The notes beneath the pieces were generated by a model. It searched no databases, was not told the origin of the DNA, and was given only the letters and a program-made list of their open reading frames with translations. From Euzebya tangerina (GTDB lineage Bacteria > Actinomycetota > Nitriliruptoria > Euzebyales > Euzebyaceae), in assembly GCF_003074135.1 (NCBI RefSeq), contig NZ_PPDK01000001.1, positions 1,054,001-1,118,000 of the forward strand: DNA of 64,000 nt, read 5' to 3'. The position numbers and the translations under genes were made by a program. Numbering within the stretch: position 1 is the stretch's first letter; the number at the start of each line of letters is the position of its first letter. This document shows positions 22,612 through 31,948 of this stretch, piece by piece.

Positions 22612-24714
22612 ATGCGGGCCTCAACCGACCGGATTTCGGCCCTCGGCCGGATGCCCGCTCCTGACCTGGCCGCGCTGCTGTCGAGGGTGCCCGACCTGGC
22701 CTCGCAGCTCGGGCTGACCGATGTGAGCGGCGGGGCCACCTCGGACGTTGGCCTGACCGATCTCGGCATCCTGCTGGCGTCGCCGCGCGGGATCCTCTCG
22801 GTCATCCGATCACTCAACCGCCTCGAACGCCAGTTGCTGATCATGGCCGCACTCCACGACGGAGCGGTCAGCCGAGAGCAGGTCATCGCCGAGGCACCGG
22901 ACACGCCGGAACTGGATCATGCGGCGTCTGCGCTGGCCCTGCTGACGCTCGCCTACCCGGCCGACAGCGAGGGGGCGTGGCTGGTCCTACGGCCCGGCGT
23001 CACGCGTCATGTCCCGCTGCCGGGGATCCGGATCTACTCCGCTCTGGCGAATCTCGCCAGCGCCGACCTCGACATGCTCCTGCAGCGCCTGGGGGCGATC
23101 GACATCCCCTATCGCCACGAGGACCGTCGCCGACTGGTCGGACGGCTGCTCCGCCAGCCCGACGTGGCCCGTGACCTGCACGAGTCCCTGGAGCCGGAGG
23201 CCGCGCGCATCATCGACCTGCTGGTCGAGCACGGCGACCAGCGCATCGCCGACCTCGGCCTGCCACCCTTCGACCCGTGGGACCGCCGCGGCGGGCCGCT
23301 GCACCAGCTGGTCCAGTCAGGAATGGCGGGCGTGGACCTGAACAAGCAGCGGGCATTCAGCTGGCTGGACCTGCGCATCGGCCTTCGTGGGAGCCTCTTC
23401 GACGACTGGCCGACCGGCCCGCCAGCCGTGCGGCCCGAGCCGCTGCAGGACACCGGAGCCGCCACGCCGTCGGTGCTGCGCCGCCTGCACCAGTTGCTGG
23501 AGTTGTGGGGGAAGGAGCCGGCGGCGGCCCTCGCCTCCGGTGGTATCGGCGTCCGGGTCATGCGCGGCACCGCCAAGGCCTTCGGCATGGACGTCGGCGC
23601 GGTCGGGATGCTGGTCAGCCTGGCCATCGACCTGGGTCTGCTGGGCCAGACCGAGGAGGCCGACGCCTGGGGGCCGACGGCCGCTGCCGCAACCCTCGAT
23701 CAGGAGACCACGGGGACGCAGTGGGCGCAGCTGGTCGCCGCCTGGCAGCACGCCACCACCATCGACGAACGGGCTGGACTGCCGACCCGGTGGAACGGGG
23801 ACGCCGTCTGGCCCGCCCAGGACGCCAACCGGGCGGCCGTGCTCCGAGTGCTCACCAGCCTGGACCCGGGCGTCGGGGTGCCGCCCGAGGTGCTCGGGGA
23901 GCTCTGCGCGTGGCACTACCCGGAGTCCCTGGGCGTCGAGGGCGCCACGGCGATGGTCCAGGCTCTCCGGCTGCTCGGACTCGTGCCGGCCGCCGGTCCC
24001 GTCGGGCTGACGACGCTCGGGCGGACCCTGCTCACCAGCGGGCCGACGCAGGTCGACCGACAGCTCGGCATCGCCGCGGAGCACGTGATCGTGCAGGCCG
24101 ACCACTCCGTCGTCGCCCCGCCCAACCTGGCCCCGGGAATTGCCCGCCAGCTCGCCTCCGTCGCGGTCCTCGAGTCCGAGGCGGGGGCGCAGATCTGGCG
24201 AATCACCAGCGAGCGCATCGCCGAGGCCATGGCGGCCGGCCGGTCACGAGACGAACTCGTGACGTTCCTGACCGAGACCAGTCAGGTCCCCGTCCCGCCC
24301 AACGTCGTGGTCACCATCGACGACGCTGCGGCCCGGCACGGGCGGCTCCGCGCCGGAGTGGTCGGCTCCTACCTGCGCTGTGAGGACCCGGTGGACATGA
24401 CCGGTGCGGCCGCTGTCTCCGGCGCCAAGCTGCGGGTGCTCAGCCCGACCGTCGCGGTCAGTCCCCTCAGTCGTGAGAAGCTGATCGGCGCTCTGCGGGC
24501 CCGCGGCCTGCTGGCCGTGGCCGAGGACGGCGACGGGTTGACCATCCCGCCACGCCGGGTGGTCACCGAACCGCTGGAGTGGGTCGACCAGCCGGACCTC
24601 GACCTGGTCCACACCCCCGACGGCCTGGCGATCGCCGAGCGGCTGCTGGCCTCCTCCTCCTCCACCGCCGCCTCCTCCACAGCGCGGCCCATCTCACCCC
24701 CCGACGCCCGCTGA
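22612..24714 (+). CDS. Helicase-associated protein (Rv0862c-like), partner of XPB
   Basis: A 700-residue protein of the family annotated as helicase C-terminal/XPB-associated (Rv0862c type), found next to XPB helicase in actinobacteria. It has several winged-helix-like segments: LERQLLIMAALHDGAVSREQ near 65, an Ala/Leu-rich central region, and a C-terminal part (about 485-640) with HVIVQADHSVVAPPNLAPG, resembling the damage-recognition-like domain of XPB. No Walker motifs are seen, so it is not itself a helicase. The stop overlaps the XPB start (TGATG), strongly suggesting the two act together. The last 25 residues are a Ser-rich tail. Confidence 0.8.
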   Translation: MRASTDRISALGRMPAPDLAALLSRVPDLASQLGLTDVSGGATSDVGLTDLGILLASPRGILSVIRSLNRLERQLLIMAALHDGAVSREQVIAEAPDTPELDHAASALALLTLAYPADSEGAWLVLRPGVTRHVPLPGIRIYSALANLASADLDMLLQRLGAIDIPYRHEDRRRLVGRLLRQPDVARDLHESLEPEAARIIDLLVEHGDQRIADLGLPPFDPWDRRGGPLHQLVQSGMAGVDLNKQRAFSWLDLRIGLRGSLFDDWPTGPPAVRPEPLQDTGAATPSVLRRLHQLLELWGKEPAAALASGGIGVRVMRGTAKAFGMDVGAVGMLVSLAIDLGLLGQTEEADAWGPTAAAATLDQETTGTQWAQLVAAWQHATTIDERAGLPTRWNGDAVWPAQDANRAAVLRVLTSLDPGVGVPPEVLGELCAWHYPESLGVEGATAMVQALRLLGLVPAAGPVGLTTLGRTLLTSGPTQVDRQLGIAAEHVIVQADHSVVAPPNLAPGIARQLASVAVLESEAGAQIWRITSERIAEAMAAGRSRDELVTFLTETSQVPVPPNVVVTIDDAAARHGRLRAGVVGSYLRCEDPVDMTGAAAVSGAKLRVLSPTVAVSPLSREKLIGALRARGLLAVAEDGDGLTIPPRRVVTEPLEWVDQPDLDLVHTPDGLAIAERLLASSSSTAASSTARPISPPDAR

Positions 24715-26390
24715 TGGCGGACCCGCAGGGCCCCCTCATCGTGCAGGCCGACATGACCGTCCTGCTCGAGACGGCGTCCCCGAAGGCCGGTGATGCCCGG
24801 GGCGAGTTGGCCCGGTTCGCCGAGCTGGTGACCGCCCCCGAGCACGTCCACACCTACCGCATCACCCCGCTGTCGCTGTGGAACGCCGCAGCGGCCGGTC
24901 TGACCGCCGAGCAGGCCACGGCCGTGCTCCGCGACCTCGCCAAGTTCGACCCACCGCCGGCCGTCCTGGCCGAGGTCGCCGACCAGATGAGCCGCTACGG
25001 GGCGGTGCGGTTGGTGCGGGACTTCGACAGCGGCGGGCTGGCGCTGACGACCACCGACCCCGGTCTCCTGGAGCAGCTCGTGGCGGACCCCGAGTTGGCG
25101 CAGTGGGTCGGGGACCGGCTGGACGGCAACCGGTTCGCCGTCCGCATCGCCGACCGGGGAGATCTCAAGCGCCGGCTGGTCGCGCTGGGCTGGCCGCCGG
25201 CGGATGAGGCCGGGTACGCCGACGGCGCGGCGCTCGACATCGACCTGACCTGCACCCCGCGCGGCTATCAGGGTGATGCCGTGTCGGCGTGGTGGGCGGA
25301 CGGCTCGGCCGCCGGCGGCAACGGTGTGCTGGTGCTGCCCTGCGGTGCCGGCAAGACCGTCATCGGCCTGGCCGCCATGGTGCAGGCCGGGACGCGAACG
25401 CTGGTCGTTGCGACCTCGGTGTCCGCCGCGCGGCAGTGGATCGCCGAGGCGCTGGACAAGACCGACCTGTCGCCGGACGACATCGGTGAGTACTCCGGGC
25501 ACCACAAGGACACCAAGCCCGTGACCGTCGCGACCTACCAGATCCTGACCTGGAAGCAGCCGGGGGTGGCCGAGGGGGCGGACGAGGAGCTGTCGCACCC
25601 GCACCTCTCCCTGCTGGACCGTGAGCCCTGGGGCCTGATCATCTACGACGAGGTCCACCTGCTGCCCGCACCGGTCTTTCGGGCAACCGCCAAGATGCAG
25701 GCGATCCGGCGGCTGGGGTTGACCGCCACGCTGGTCCGTGAGGACGAGCGGGAGGAGGACGTGTTCAGTCTGATCGGCCCGAAGCGGTACGACGCGCCGT
25801 GGAAGGAACTCGAAGCCCAGGGGTGGATCGCCCCGGCGACCTGCACCGAGGTCCGCGTGGGGCTGGGCGAGGACCTGCGGATGCGGTACGCCGAGGCACC
25901 CACCCGCAGCCGCTACCGACTCTCCGCGACGGCGCCGTCCAAGCTCAAGGCGGTGGACCGGATCATGGACCGCCACCGCGGCGACCGGGTGCTGGTCATC
26001 GGGCAGTACCTGGACCAGTTGAATCAGGTGGCCCACCACCTGGGCGCACCCGTCATCACCGGCCAGACCTCACAGCTGGCCCGGGAGGAGCGGTTCGCGG
26101 CCTTTCGCGACGGCGAGCTCGACGTGCTCGTCGTCTCCAAGATCGCGAACTTCTCGATCGACCTGCCCGAGGCCAACGTGGCGATCCAGCTGTCGGGGGC
26201 GTTCGGGTCTCGGCAGGAGGAGGCGCAACGTCTGGGTCGGATCATCCGACCCAAGGCCGACGGCGGACAGGCGCACTTCTACACCGTGGTGGCACGCGAG
26301 ACGATCGACGCGACGTTCGCCACGAAGCGCCAGCGGTTCCTCACCGAGCAGGGCTACACCTACCGCATCACCGATCTCGCCCTGCTCTGA
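24714..26390 (+). CDS. DNA repair helicase XPB
   Basis: SF2 3'-5' helicase of the XPB/Rad25 family, 558 residues. An N-terminal damage-recognition-like domain (LIVQADMTVLLET) is followed by LTCTPRGYQGDAV, Walker A LPCGAGKT (near 207), VATYQILTW, DEVH box IYDEVHLLP (near 309), the XPB-typical RED motif in LVREDERE, and motif VI QRLGRIIRP. It probably works in nucleotide excision repair or DNA unwinding at lesions, as known for archaeal and mycobacterial XPB. The ATG overlapping the previous stop is used instead of a frame that would start 135 nt earlier. Confidence 0.93.
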   Translation: MADPQGPLIVQADMTVLLETASPKAGDARGELARFAELVTAPEHVHTYRITPLSLWNAAAAGLTAEQATAVLRDLAKFDPPPAVLAEVADQMSRYGAVRLVRDFDSGGLALTTTDPGLLEQLVADPELAQWVGDRLDGNRFAVRIADRGDLKRRLVALGWPPADEAGYADGAALDIDLTCTPRGYQGDAVSAWWADGSAAGGNGVLVLPCGAGKTVIGLAAMVQAGTRTLVVATSVSAARQWIAEALDKTDLSPDDIGEYSGHHKDTKPVTVATYQILTWKQPGVAEGADEELSHPHLSLLDREPWGLIIYDEVHLLPAPVFRATAKMQAIRRLGLTATLVREDEREEDVFSLIGPKRYDAPWKELEAQGWIAPATCTEVRVGLGEDLRMRYAEAPTRSRYRLSATAPSKLKAVDRIMDRHRGDRVLVIGQYLDQLNQVAHHLGAPVITGQTSQLAREERFAAFRDGELDVLVVSKIANFSIDLPEANVAIQLSGAFGSRQEEAQRLGRIIRPKADGGQAHFYTVVARETIDATFATKRQRFLTEQGYTYRITDLALL

Positions 26391-26420
26391 CCCGGGCGAT
26401 GGTCCACCTGCGCGCCCCGC

Positions 26421-27389
26421 TCAACGGGGTCGGCAGGGGACACCCGCGGCCATCCCCTCGATGATCTGGAGGGCACGGTCCCGTTCGCCCTCGGGAACGC
26501 TCTCCACCAACGTGTCACACGGCACCAGGGGCGGGGCGGGCGCGGACGGCTCACACCCGATCCGATCGAGCAGGGCGGCGAGCACGTCGGCGTCCATCGT
26601 GGTGGACACGCTCGTCGTCACATCGCACTGGAACACCCGCTGCCTGGGCCCGTTCTCCTGCGGGATCATCGCCGCACGGCCACCCGCGAGGTCGCTGGTG
26701 GTGAAGGCCACCGGCAGCGCGGATCGCGTTCGAGCGCGGGAGTCCAGCCGCCATACCCGCTGTGCTGGGGGCACGCTGGCAAGGGTGTCGGTGGCCAGGG
26801 TGATGTCCAGCCAGCGGTCCCGCCTGGCGTCGGTAGGTGCTTCGAAGGCCACGTCGACATCGGCGTCGGCCAGCGCCTGCAGGATCTGCACCCCCCAGAC
26901 CTCCACCGCACCGCCGCCGAGCACCAGATCGCCGGGGAGTTCGGGACGGCACCCCCGGATCGTGCCGAGTTCCAGCGCGGCGGCGATCAGGGCCTGGAAC
27001 GGCACGTCGCCGGCGGAGCTCCGCAGCGTCGTCGGTCCACCGTTGCAGGTGAAGTGAACGGGGGGATACGGATCGTCCAAGTCGGTCGCAGGGACGGCGA
27101 ACCGGGCGCCCTCAACCGTCGCCACGCCGTAGCCGCGATCGGCGGGCACCGGTCCCGCACTGATGGTGATGGTGTTGCCCAGGAACTGCTGTGTCGGCTC
27201 CTCGGCCTGCGGGCGAGGGGTCTCGGTGACCACGCTCAGGCCTTCGGGCGCCTCGACCTCGGCTCCGGGAGATGCCGCCAGCGCAGCCCCGGCCGCAATG
27301 GCCACCACACCGAGCAGCAGTCCGAGTGTGCGTCGACGTGGCCGTGAGGAGGGCGTCTCCCACTCCGATGCGTGGCCCGCCGCCCTCAC
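26421..27389 (-). CDS. Membrane-anchored secreted protein of unknown function, paralogue A
   Basis: I do not recognise a family. About 322 residues from a GTG at 27389: a basic start (HASEWETPSSRPRRRT), a single hydrophobic helix (LGLLLGVVAIAAGAALAA) and an extracytoplasmic domain of about 270 residues rich in beta strands, with five Cys. It is a paralogue of the gene just upstream: FLGNTITISAGPVPADRGY, VHFTCNGGPTTLRSS, GTIRGCRPELPGDL and RVFQCDVTTSVSTTMDADVLA align with corresponding parts of that protein. The start is uncertain; the frame stays open to 27488. Convergent with XPB. Confidence 0.68.
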   Translation of the reverse strand: MRAAGHASEWETPSSRPRRRTLGLLLGVVAIAAGAALAASPGAEVEAPEGLSVVTETPRPQAEEPTQQFLGNTITISAGPVPADRGYGVATVEGARFAVPATDLDDPYPPVHFTCNGGPTTLRSSAGDVPFQALIAAALELGTIRGCRPELPGDLVLGGGAVEVWGVQILQALADADVDVAFEAPTDARRDRWLDITLATDTLASVPPAQRVWRLDSRARTRSALPVAFTTSDLAGGRAAMIPQENGPRQRVFQCDVTTSVSTTMDADVLAALLDRIGCEPSAPAPPLVPCDTLVESVPEGERDRALQIIEGMAAGVPCRPR

Positions 27390-27411
27390 CGTGGCGTGGC
27401 TTCGAGCGGGG

Positions 27412-28599
27412 TCACGTTGGCATCGATGCTGGCCGAGCCAGCGTGCACGCGCCGCTGTCGGCAACCGCCCGCAGCGTGGGGATGGCAATCGGCTCGTACT
27501 CCGGATCGATGGCCAGGATCAGATCGCCGCACGCGGCCACGGTTCCCCCATCCCGGCGCCGGATGACCTCACCATCTCCCACGGGCACAGGGCGGTCGCC
27601 CGCGCGGTCTGCTGTCACGTCGGTCAGGGCCAGCATCCGAACCTCGCCGGCTGGCCCGGAGACGGTGAAGCGGATCGCCGGCCGGTGGGGACTGATGTCG
27701 AAGATCTGGACGGCCGTGTCGTCGAGGGCGGTGACCAAGCGATCGGTCGCGTCGCGCAACTCATCCATGGGGTCCCGTGGTCGGGCCGGCGCGGTCGGCA
27801 CGCAGTCCAGCAGGCCGAGATAGGTCGACAGCAGCTCGGTCTGTCCGGTCACCTGGAGCATGGTCCCCCGGTCGCACTGCAGATATCGCGTGTCTCCGAA
27901 CAGGAGCACCTCGCCTCCGGCGAAGTCGGCGTACCGCGACCCGACCGTCGGGTGGCCGTCCTGGGCGAACGCCGCCCGCAACGTGACCCGCAGGCTCTCG
28001 TCGGTGCTGCTGGTGATGGTCGCGTCCAGCGCCCCCGCCTCGCCGTTGGCCAGGTCGGCGGTCACGGCGCTGTTGTTCAGGCGCATCAGCACCGGCAACG
28101 ACCACGAGGCCACACCGGTCGAGTCGAGTGGCACGTCGGGAACGTTGGGGGAACAGCCGACCAGACGCGAGTGGATCCCCGCACCGGCGATCACCAGCGC
28201 AGTCGGCAGATCGGGCTCCGCGGCGGCCACGCGCACCACGTCCCCGCCGCACACGTAGTAGACGCGGTCAGGGCCCGGCCCATCGCCGGTGCTGGGGACG
28301 GCTATGGACCCCCCGCCCCACTGGACGGACACGTACCGGCTGTCCCGCGGCGGTCTCACGTTGTCGATGGACAGGCTGTTGCCCAGGAACGTCACCCGGT
28401 CGATGGTCGGCGGCGGAGGTTGCTCGGTCGCCAGCGCAAGCTCGGCGTCGTCCGGCTGCACGATCGTGCTGGGACTGGTCGCCAGCCACGCGACGAGGGC
28501 GACACCGGCCAGGAGCCCCAGGATCAGGCGGCCCGAAGCGGCTCGGGAGCGCAGAGGCAGCTCGGCCGGCTCCTGGCTCTCCCAGGCGTCGACGTCCAC
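27412..28599 (-). CDS. Membrane-anchored secreted protein of unknown function, paralogue B
   Basis: About 395 residues, no recognised family. A cytoplasmic start is followed by one hydrophobic helix (LILGLLAGVALVAWLA, near residues 25-40) and a Cys-containing outer domain. It shares an arrangement with the following gene: FLGNSLSIDNVRPPRDSRY, VYYVCGGDVVRVAA, HSRLVGCSPNVPDV and RYLQCDRGTMLQVTGQTELLS, so they look like a tandem duplication; this copy has an extra C-terminal domain of about 110 residues. GGGAGG lies five nt before the GTG at 28599, which favours that start over a GTG six nt earlier. Confidence 0.7.
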   Translation of the reverse strand: MDVDAWESQEPAELPLRSRAASGRLILGLLAGVALVAWLATSPSTIVQPDDAELALATEQPPPPTIDRVTFLGNSLSIDNVRPPRDSRYVSVQWGGGSIAVPSTGDGPGPDRVYYVCGGDVVRVAAAEPDLPTALVIAGAGIHSRLVGCSPNVPDVPLDSTGVASWSLPVLMRLNNSAVTADLANGEAGALDATITSSTDESLRVTLRAAFAQDGHPTVGSRYADFAGGEVLLFGDTRYLQCDRGTMLQVTGQTELLSTYLGLLDCVPTAPARPRDPMDELRDATDRLVTALDDTAVQIFDISPHRPAIRFTVSGPAGEVRMLALTDVTADRAGDRPVPVGDGEVIRRRDGGTVAACGDLILAIDPEYEPIAIPTLRAVADSGACTLARPASMPT

Positions 28600-28620
28600 G
28601 TACACCTCCCAGGACGAGGG

Positions 28621-28836
28621 CTACTCCATGGCCTTGCGTCCGGCCTCGGTGACCTGCAGGTCGTGGGTGATGTAGCCACTGGCGAACAACTCGTTGATGA
28701 GGTCGTAGGTGTCCATGTAGGTCAACCGGCCGGCGATGGCTGCCGCGTGAACGGTGACGACCTGCCGGCTGTCAGCCAGCTGCTGCAGCGTGCGAAGCAC
28801 GGTCACACCGGGGTCGGTCACGTCTGTGGCAGTCAT
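28621..28836 (-). CDS. Small winged-helix-like hypothetical protein
   Basis: A 71-residue protein (MTATDVTDPGVTVLRTLQQL...) with three helices and a strand hairpin (GYITHDLQVTEAGRKAME) that resembles a winged-helix fold, but no family is recognised. It is first in a three-gene minus-strand unit with the two paralogous membrane-anchored proteins, 21 nt away. The ATG at 28836 is chosen because a TATCCT box ends 7 nt before it, giving a leaderless start; a GTG two codons earlier is possible. Confidence 0.6.
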   Translation of the reverse strand: MTATDVTDPGVTVLRTLQQLADSRQVVTVHAAAIAGRLTYMDTYDLINELFASGYITHDLQVTEAGRKAME

Positions 28837-28843
28837 CCGCACC

Positions 28844-28849
28844 AGGATA
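28844..28849 (-). promoter_or_regulatory. TANNNT -10-like box (TATCCT) for the small gene
   Basis: On the minus strand TATCCT is followed by 7 nt and then the ATG at 28836, without a Shine-Dalgarno sequence. This is the spacing expected for a leaderless transcript. Confidence 0.5.
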
Positions 28850-28864
28850 CGTCCTGATATTCGC

Positions 28865-28894
28865 CGACGTCTCAGATTGTGGCGAACGTCTCAG
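28865..28894. promoter_or_regulatory. Direct repeat in the divergent promoter region
   Basis: ACGTCTCAG occurs at 28867-28875 and again at 28886-28894, 19 bp apart (about two helical turns). Both copies are preceded by a similar GCCG/GCGA stretch. It sits between the divergent small gene and the CWB2 gene and could be a tandem regulator site. Confidence 0.4.
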
Positions 28895-28964
28895 GCCGGG
28901 GCTCCGCCAGCCGATCAGGTCTTCGCCCACACCGATGGCCACGTCTGCGTGCGGCACAAATGTG

Positions 28965-28994
28965 TTGACAGGAGCCGACTACCCAGCGTAGTGT
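28965..28994 (+). promoter_or_regulatory. Candidate promoter of the CWB2/TSP3 gene
   Basis: TTGACA at 28965-28970 and TAGTGT at 28989-28994, spaced 18 bp, fit the actinobacterial housekeeping consensus (TTGACA, TANNNT). Transcription would start near 29001, leaving a leader of about 80 nt before the ATG. Confidence 0.65.
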
Positions 28995-29081
28995 CTAGTT
29001 ACAAAGAGTGAGCAAGCAAGCACGGCGCGTTCTGACTGGCTGATCGGAACCACCGTCTGCAACGCAGATGAGGAGGGGCCG

Positions 29082-31838
29082 ATGGAGGCCAAGGGGACAG
29101 GGACCGTACGAACGTGGCGCATCCAAGGGATTGCGGTGTTGCTCGCAGCGCTGGTGATCATGGGGTTGCCGGTGGCGGTGGGCGCCCAACTGGCGACCAT
29201 CGGCAGCCAGGCCGATGCGCGGGGCATCCTGACCGATGTCGATCTGCTCGGCATCGAGATCGCGCCGATGCAGGGCCTGCCGAACGTCGATGTGTACAGC
29301 ACCGACGACTCGGCATCGGATACGACCACGACGCTGGCTGTATCGGCGGGCGGCGTGGTCGATGCGTCCGTCATCACCACGACCGCGTCAGTGGATCCTG
29401 CGACGCCCAGCGGTTCGGCCCAGGCCACCGTGGAAGATCTGGCCGTGCTCGATCTGGGACTGACGAACCTGCTCGAGATCGGAACGCTGGACACCTCAGT
29501 TGCCGTGGACTGCGAGGGTGAGGTGTCGGTCAGCTCGACCCTGACGGACCTGTTGGTCGCGGGGTTGCCGGTCTTGGACGTCGATCTGTCCGGCGAGATC
29601 GCACCCAACTCGCACGTGGACCTTGACTACCTCGGCGTGGAGGTCGGAACGGTCGTCCTGAACGAGGTCGTGCTCGACACCGATGCGCGAGGTGTCACTG
29701 CACGCGCCGCCCACATCTACCTCGGCGACACACTGCAGGAGTTGGTCGATGTTCTGGACCCGCTGGGCCTGGGAACCTTCGACGGCCTGCTCGAACTGGC
29801 GGGGCTCGACATCGTGGTGGGCGAGACGCACGCGTCGGTGGCGTGCGGCGAATTGGTCACGATCGATGAGCTGCCGGTCGAGCCGTTCCAGTTGCCCGTG
29901 ACCCCGGTGCTGGACTTCTCGACCGGAACGACGGCGGGTGACCTGCTCACCATCCCCCTCAGCATCATCAACCCAGCCGCTGAGCCGATCACCGTGACGG
30001 AGCTCACGGCTTCGCTTCCACCGACGGTCGAGCTGGTCGCCTTCGACGGCTTCGCACCCAGCGGCAGCAACCTCGGGTTGACCGACGCACTGGGTCTGAA
30101 CACCAACAACCCGCGCGAGACGGTGGTGACGCTCAACGCCGACGTTGCCGCCGGTGACACCATCAGCGGCACGATCACCGTTCGCATCGTGGCCGAGGGG
30201 CCGATCCACATGGATGCCCGAATCCAGACGACCGCGAGCAACGTGCGTACCGGCCTGACCGGCGACCTGCGCGACGCTGACAACGACGGCATCGGCGACC
30301 CGGACGACAACTGTGTGATCACGCCCAATCCGGACCAGGAGGATCTGGATGGGGACGGCATCGGGGACGTGTGTGATCCCGACATCGATGGGGACGGCCT
30401 GACCAACGTGGAAGAGGAGACCGTCCACGACACCGATCCGCGGGACCCGGACTCAGACGACGACGGGTTGGATGATGGTCGTGAGGTCACTGACACCAAC
30501 ACCGACCCGGGCGACCCGGACTCCGACGATGATGGGTTGAGTGATGGTGAGGAGGTCTTGACCGTCGGGACCGACCCGGGCGACCCCGACACCGACGATG
30601 GCAGTGTGAGCGACGGTGATGAGGTCGCGCAGGGCACCAACCCCCGTGACAACCCCGGCGACGACATCATCGAAGGACCGCGCCCCGGTGATCCGCTGGC
30701 AGACCCGCCTCCAGCGCCAGAACCCGGTCAGGACAACCCGGGGCCCGATCCCGGACCGCAGCCGGACGGTGAGCCGCAGGGGGGACTGGAGAGCGAGCCG
30801 AGCCAGAGTCCCGAGAGCGAGCCAGCTGAGCAGGCGGACGGTCCGCAGACCGAGGAGCCCGAACCCGACGGCCAGAACCCGGCCATGGGTCCGAATGCGG
30901 CGGTGCTGAGCGGCGAACGGCTGAGTGGCGCGGACCGGATCACGACCGCCATCGAGGTGGCGACCGCCACGTTCAACGACGCACCAGCGGTGGTCCTCGC
31001 CCGGTCCGACGACTTCGCCGATGCGCTGGCCGCCTCCACCCTGGCGGTCGAGGTCGGCGCACCCATTCTGCTGACGCCTCCCACCGTCCTGGACAGCCGT
31101 GTGCTGCTCGAGATCGAGCGACTGGGTGCCGAGACGGTCTACCTCATGGGCGGGACGGCTGCGCTGAGCGAGGACGTTGAGTCCACGCTGCGCAACGCCG
31201 AACTGGAGACCATCCGGTTGGCTGGCGCCTCCCGCTTCCACACTGCGGTGTTGATCGCGGAGGAGGTCGTGGAGCTCGGCGGGCCGGTCGACCACGCGAT
31301 CGTGGCGCGCGCCGACGCCTTCGCCGATGCGCTCGGATCCGCGAACCTGGCAACCGCCGTTCGAGCACCCATCCTGATGACGGCGACGGACGAGTTGACC
31401 GGCGTCACCCGAGACGCACTGGACACGCTCCTCGAGGACGGGGATCAGGTCTACGTCGCCGGCGGGGTCGCGGCTCTGCAGACCGACATCGACCGCACGC
31501 TGGAAGCCGATGGGCTCGACCCCATGCGGGTGGCGGGTGCCACGAGGTACTCCACAGCCCTGGCCTTCGTCGAGCTGAGCCAGGAGATGACGCAGGAGAA
31601 CGGAACGCTCTGGCTGGCCTCAGGCGAGGACTTCCCGGATGCGCTCACGGCCGCCGTCGGCGTCCACCGGTTGGGCGGATCGCTGTCGTTGGTGAACCCC
31701 GTCGATCTGATGGCAAGCCCAGCGGTGGCCGAGTACGTCACCGGCCGTGGTGACACCCTCGACCGGGTCCTGCTCGTGGGCGGCGACAGCGCTGTCAGTC
31801 CAGCCGTTGCTCAGCAGATCATGGAGCTCATGACGTAG
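29082..31838 (+). CDS. Secreted surface protein with TSP3 calcium repeats and three CWB2 repeats
   Basis: A 918-residue exported protein. A signal sequence ([20 protein letters not shown]) precedes a beta-rich domain of about 360 residues without a recognised family, then Asp-rich thrombospondin-type-3 repeats ([37 protein letters not shown]) at about 399-523. A Pro/Glu-rich spacer follows, then three cell-wall-binding repeat 2 modules (about 605-918) with the family phrases [31 protein letters not shown] and [14 protein letters not shown]2 modules bind anionic wall polymers, so the protein is probably held on the cell surface. GGAGGGG lies just before the ATG. A terminator hairpin follows. 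Confidence 0.88.
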   Translation: MEAKGTGTVRTWRIQGIAVLLAALVIMGLPVAVGAQLATIGSQADARGILTDVDLLGIEIAPMQGLPNVDVYSTDDSASDTTTTLAVSAGGVVDASVITTTASVDPATPSGSAQATVEDLAVLDLGLTNLLEIGTLDTSVAVDCEGEVSVSSTLTDLLVAGLPVLDVDLSGEIAPNSHVDLDYLGVEVGTVVLNEVVLDTDARGVTARAAHIYLGDTLQELVDVLDPLGLGTFDGLLELAGLDIVVGETHASVACGELVTIDELPVEPFQLPVTPVLDFSTGTTAGDLLTIPLSIINPAAEPITVTELTASLPPTVELVAFDGFAPSGSNLGLTDALGLNTNNPRETVVTLNADVAAGDTISGTITVRIVAEGPIHMDARIQTTASNVRTGLTGDLRDADNDGIGDPDDNCVITPNPDQEDLDGDGIGDVCDPDIDGDGLTNVEEETVHDTDPRDPDSDDDGLDDGREVTDTNTDPGDPDSDDDGLSDGEEVLTVGTDPGDPDTDDGSVSDGDEVAQGTNPRDNPGDDIIEGPRPGDPLADPPPAPEPGQDNPGPDPGPQPDGEPQGGLESEPSQSPESEPAEQADGPQTEEPEPDGQNPAMGPNAAVLSGERLSGADRITTAIEVATATFNDAPAVVLARSDDFADALAASTLAVEVGAPILLTPPTVLDSRVLLEIERLGAETVYLMGGTAALSEDVESTLRNAELETIRLAGASRFHTAVLIAEEVVELGGPVDHAIVARADAFADALGSANLATAVRAPILMTATDELTGVTRDALDTLLEDGDQVYVAGGVAALQTDIDRTLEADGLDPMRVAGATRYSTALAFVELSQEMTQENGTLWLASGEDFPDALTAAVGVHRLGGSLSLVNPVDLMASPAVAEYVTGRGDTLDRVLLVGGDSAVSPAVAQQIMELMT

Positions 31839-31890
31839 GACACGCCTCTCGTGTCGCGAGCGGGCCCCCCTCAAGCCTCGCTCGCGGCCA

Positions 31891-31917
31891 GGCCGCCCGA
31901 TCACTGCTCGGGCGGCC
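31891..31917 (+). terminator. Terminator hairpin after the CWB2/TSP3 gene
   Basis: GGCCGCCCGA at 31891-31900 pairs perfectly with TCGGGCGGCC at 31908-31917 around a 7-nt loop and is followed by the pyrimidine run TTCCTCCTCTCC. A second smaller hairpin (GCGAGCG...CGCTCGC) lies just before it. It also separates the convergent Rpf-like gene. Confidence 0.75.
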
Positions 31918-31948
31918 TTCCTCCTCTCCCGGTTCGGGCTGACCCCGC

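Noticed and set aside
30270-30650. Repetitive Asp/Gly codons that could be mistaken for a repeat array or CRISPR
   Set aside because: They are in-frame TSP3 calcium-binding repeats of the surface protein; units differ and have no constant spacers. No CRISPR array was found anywhere.
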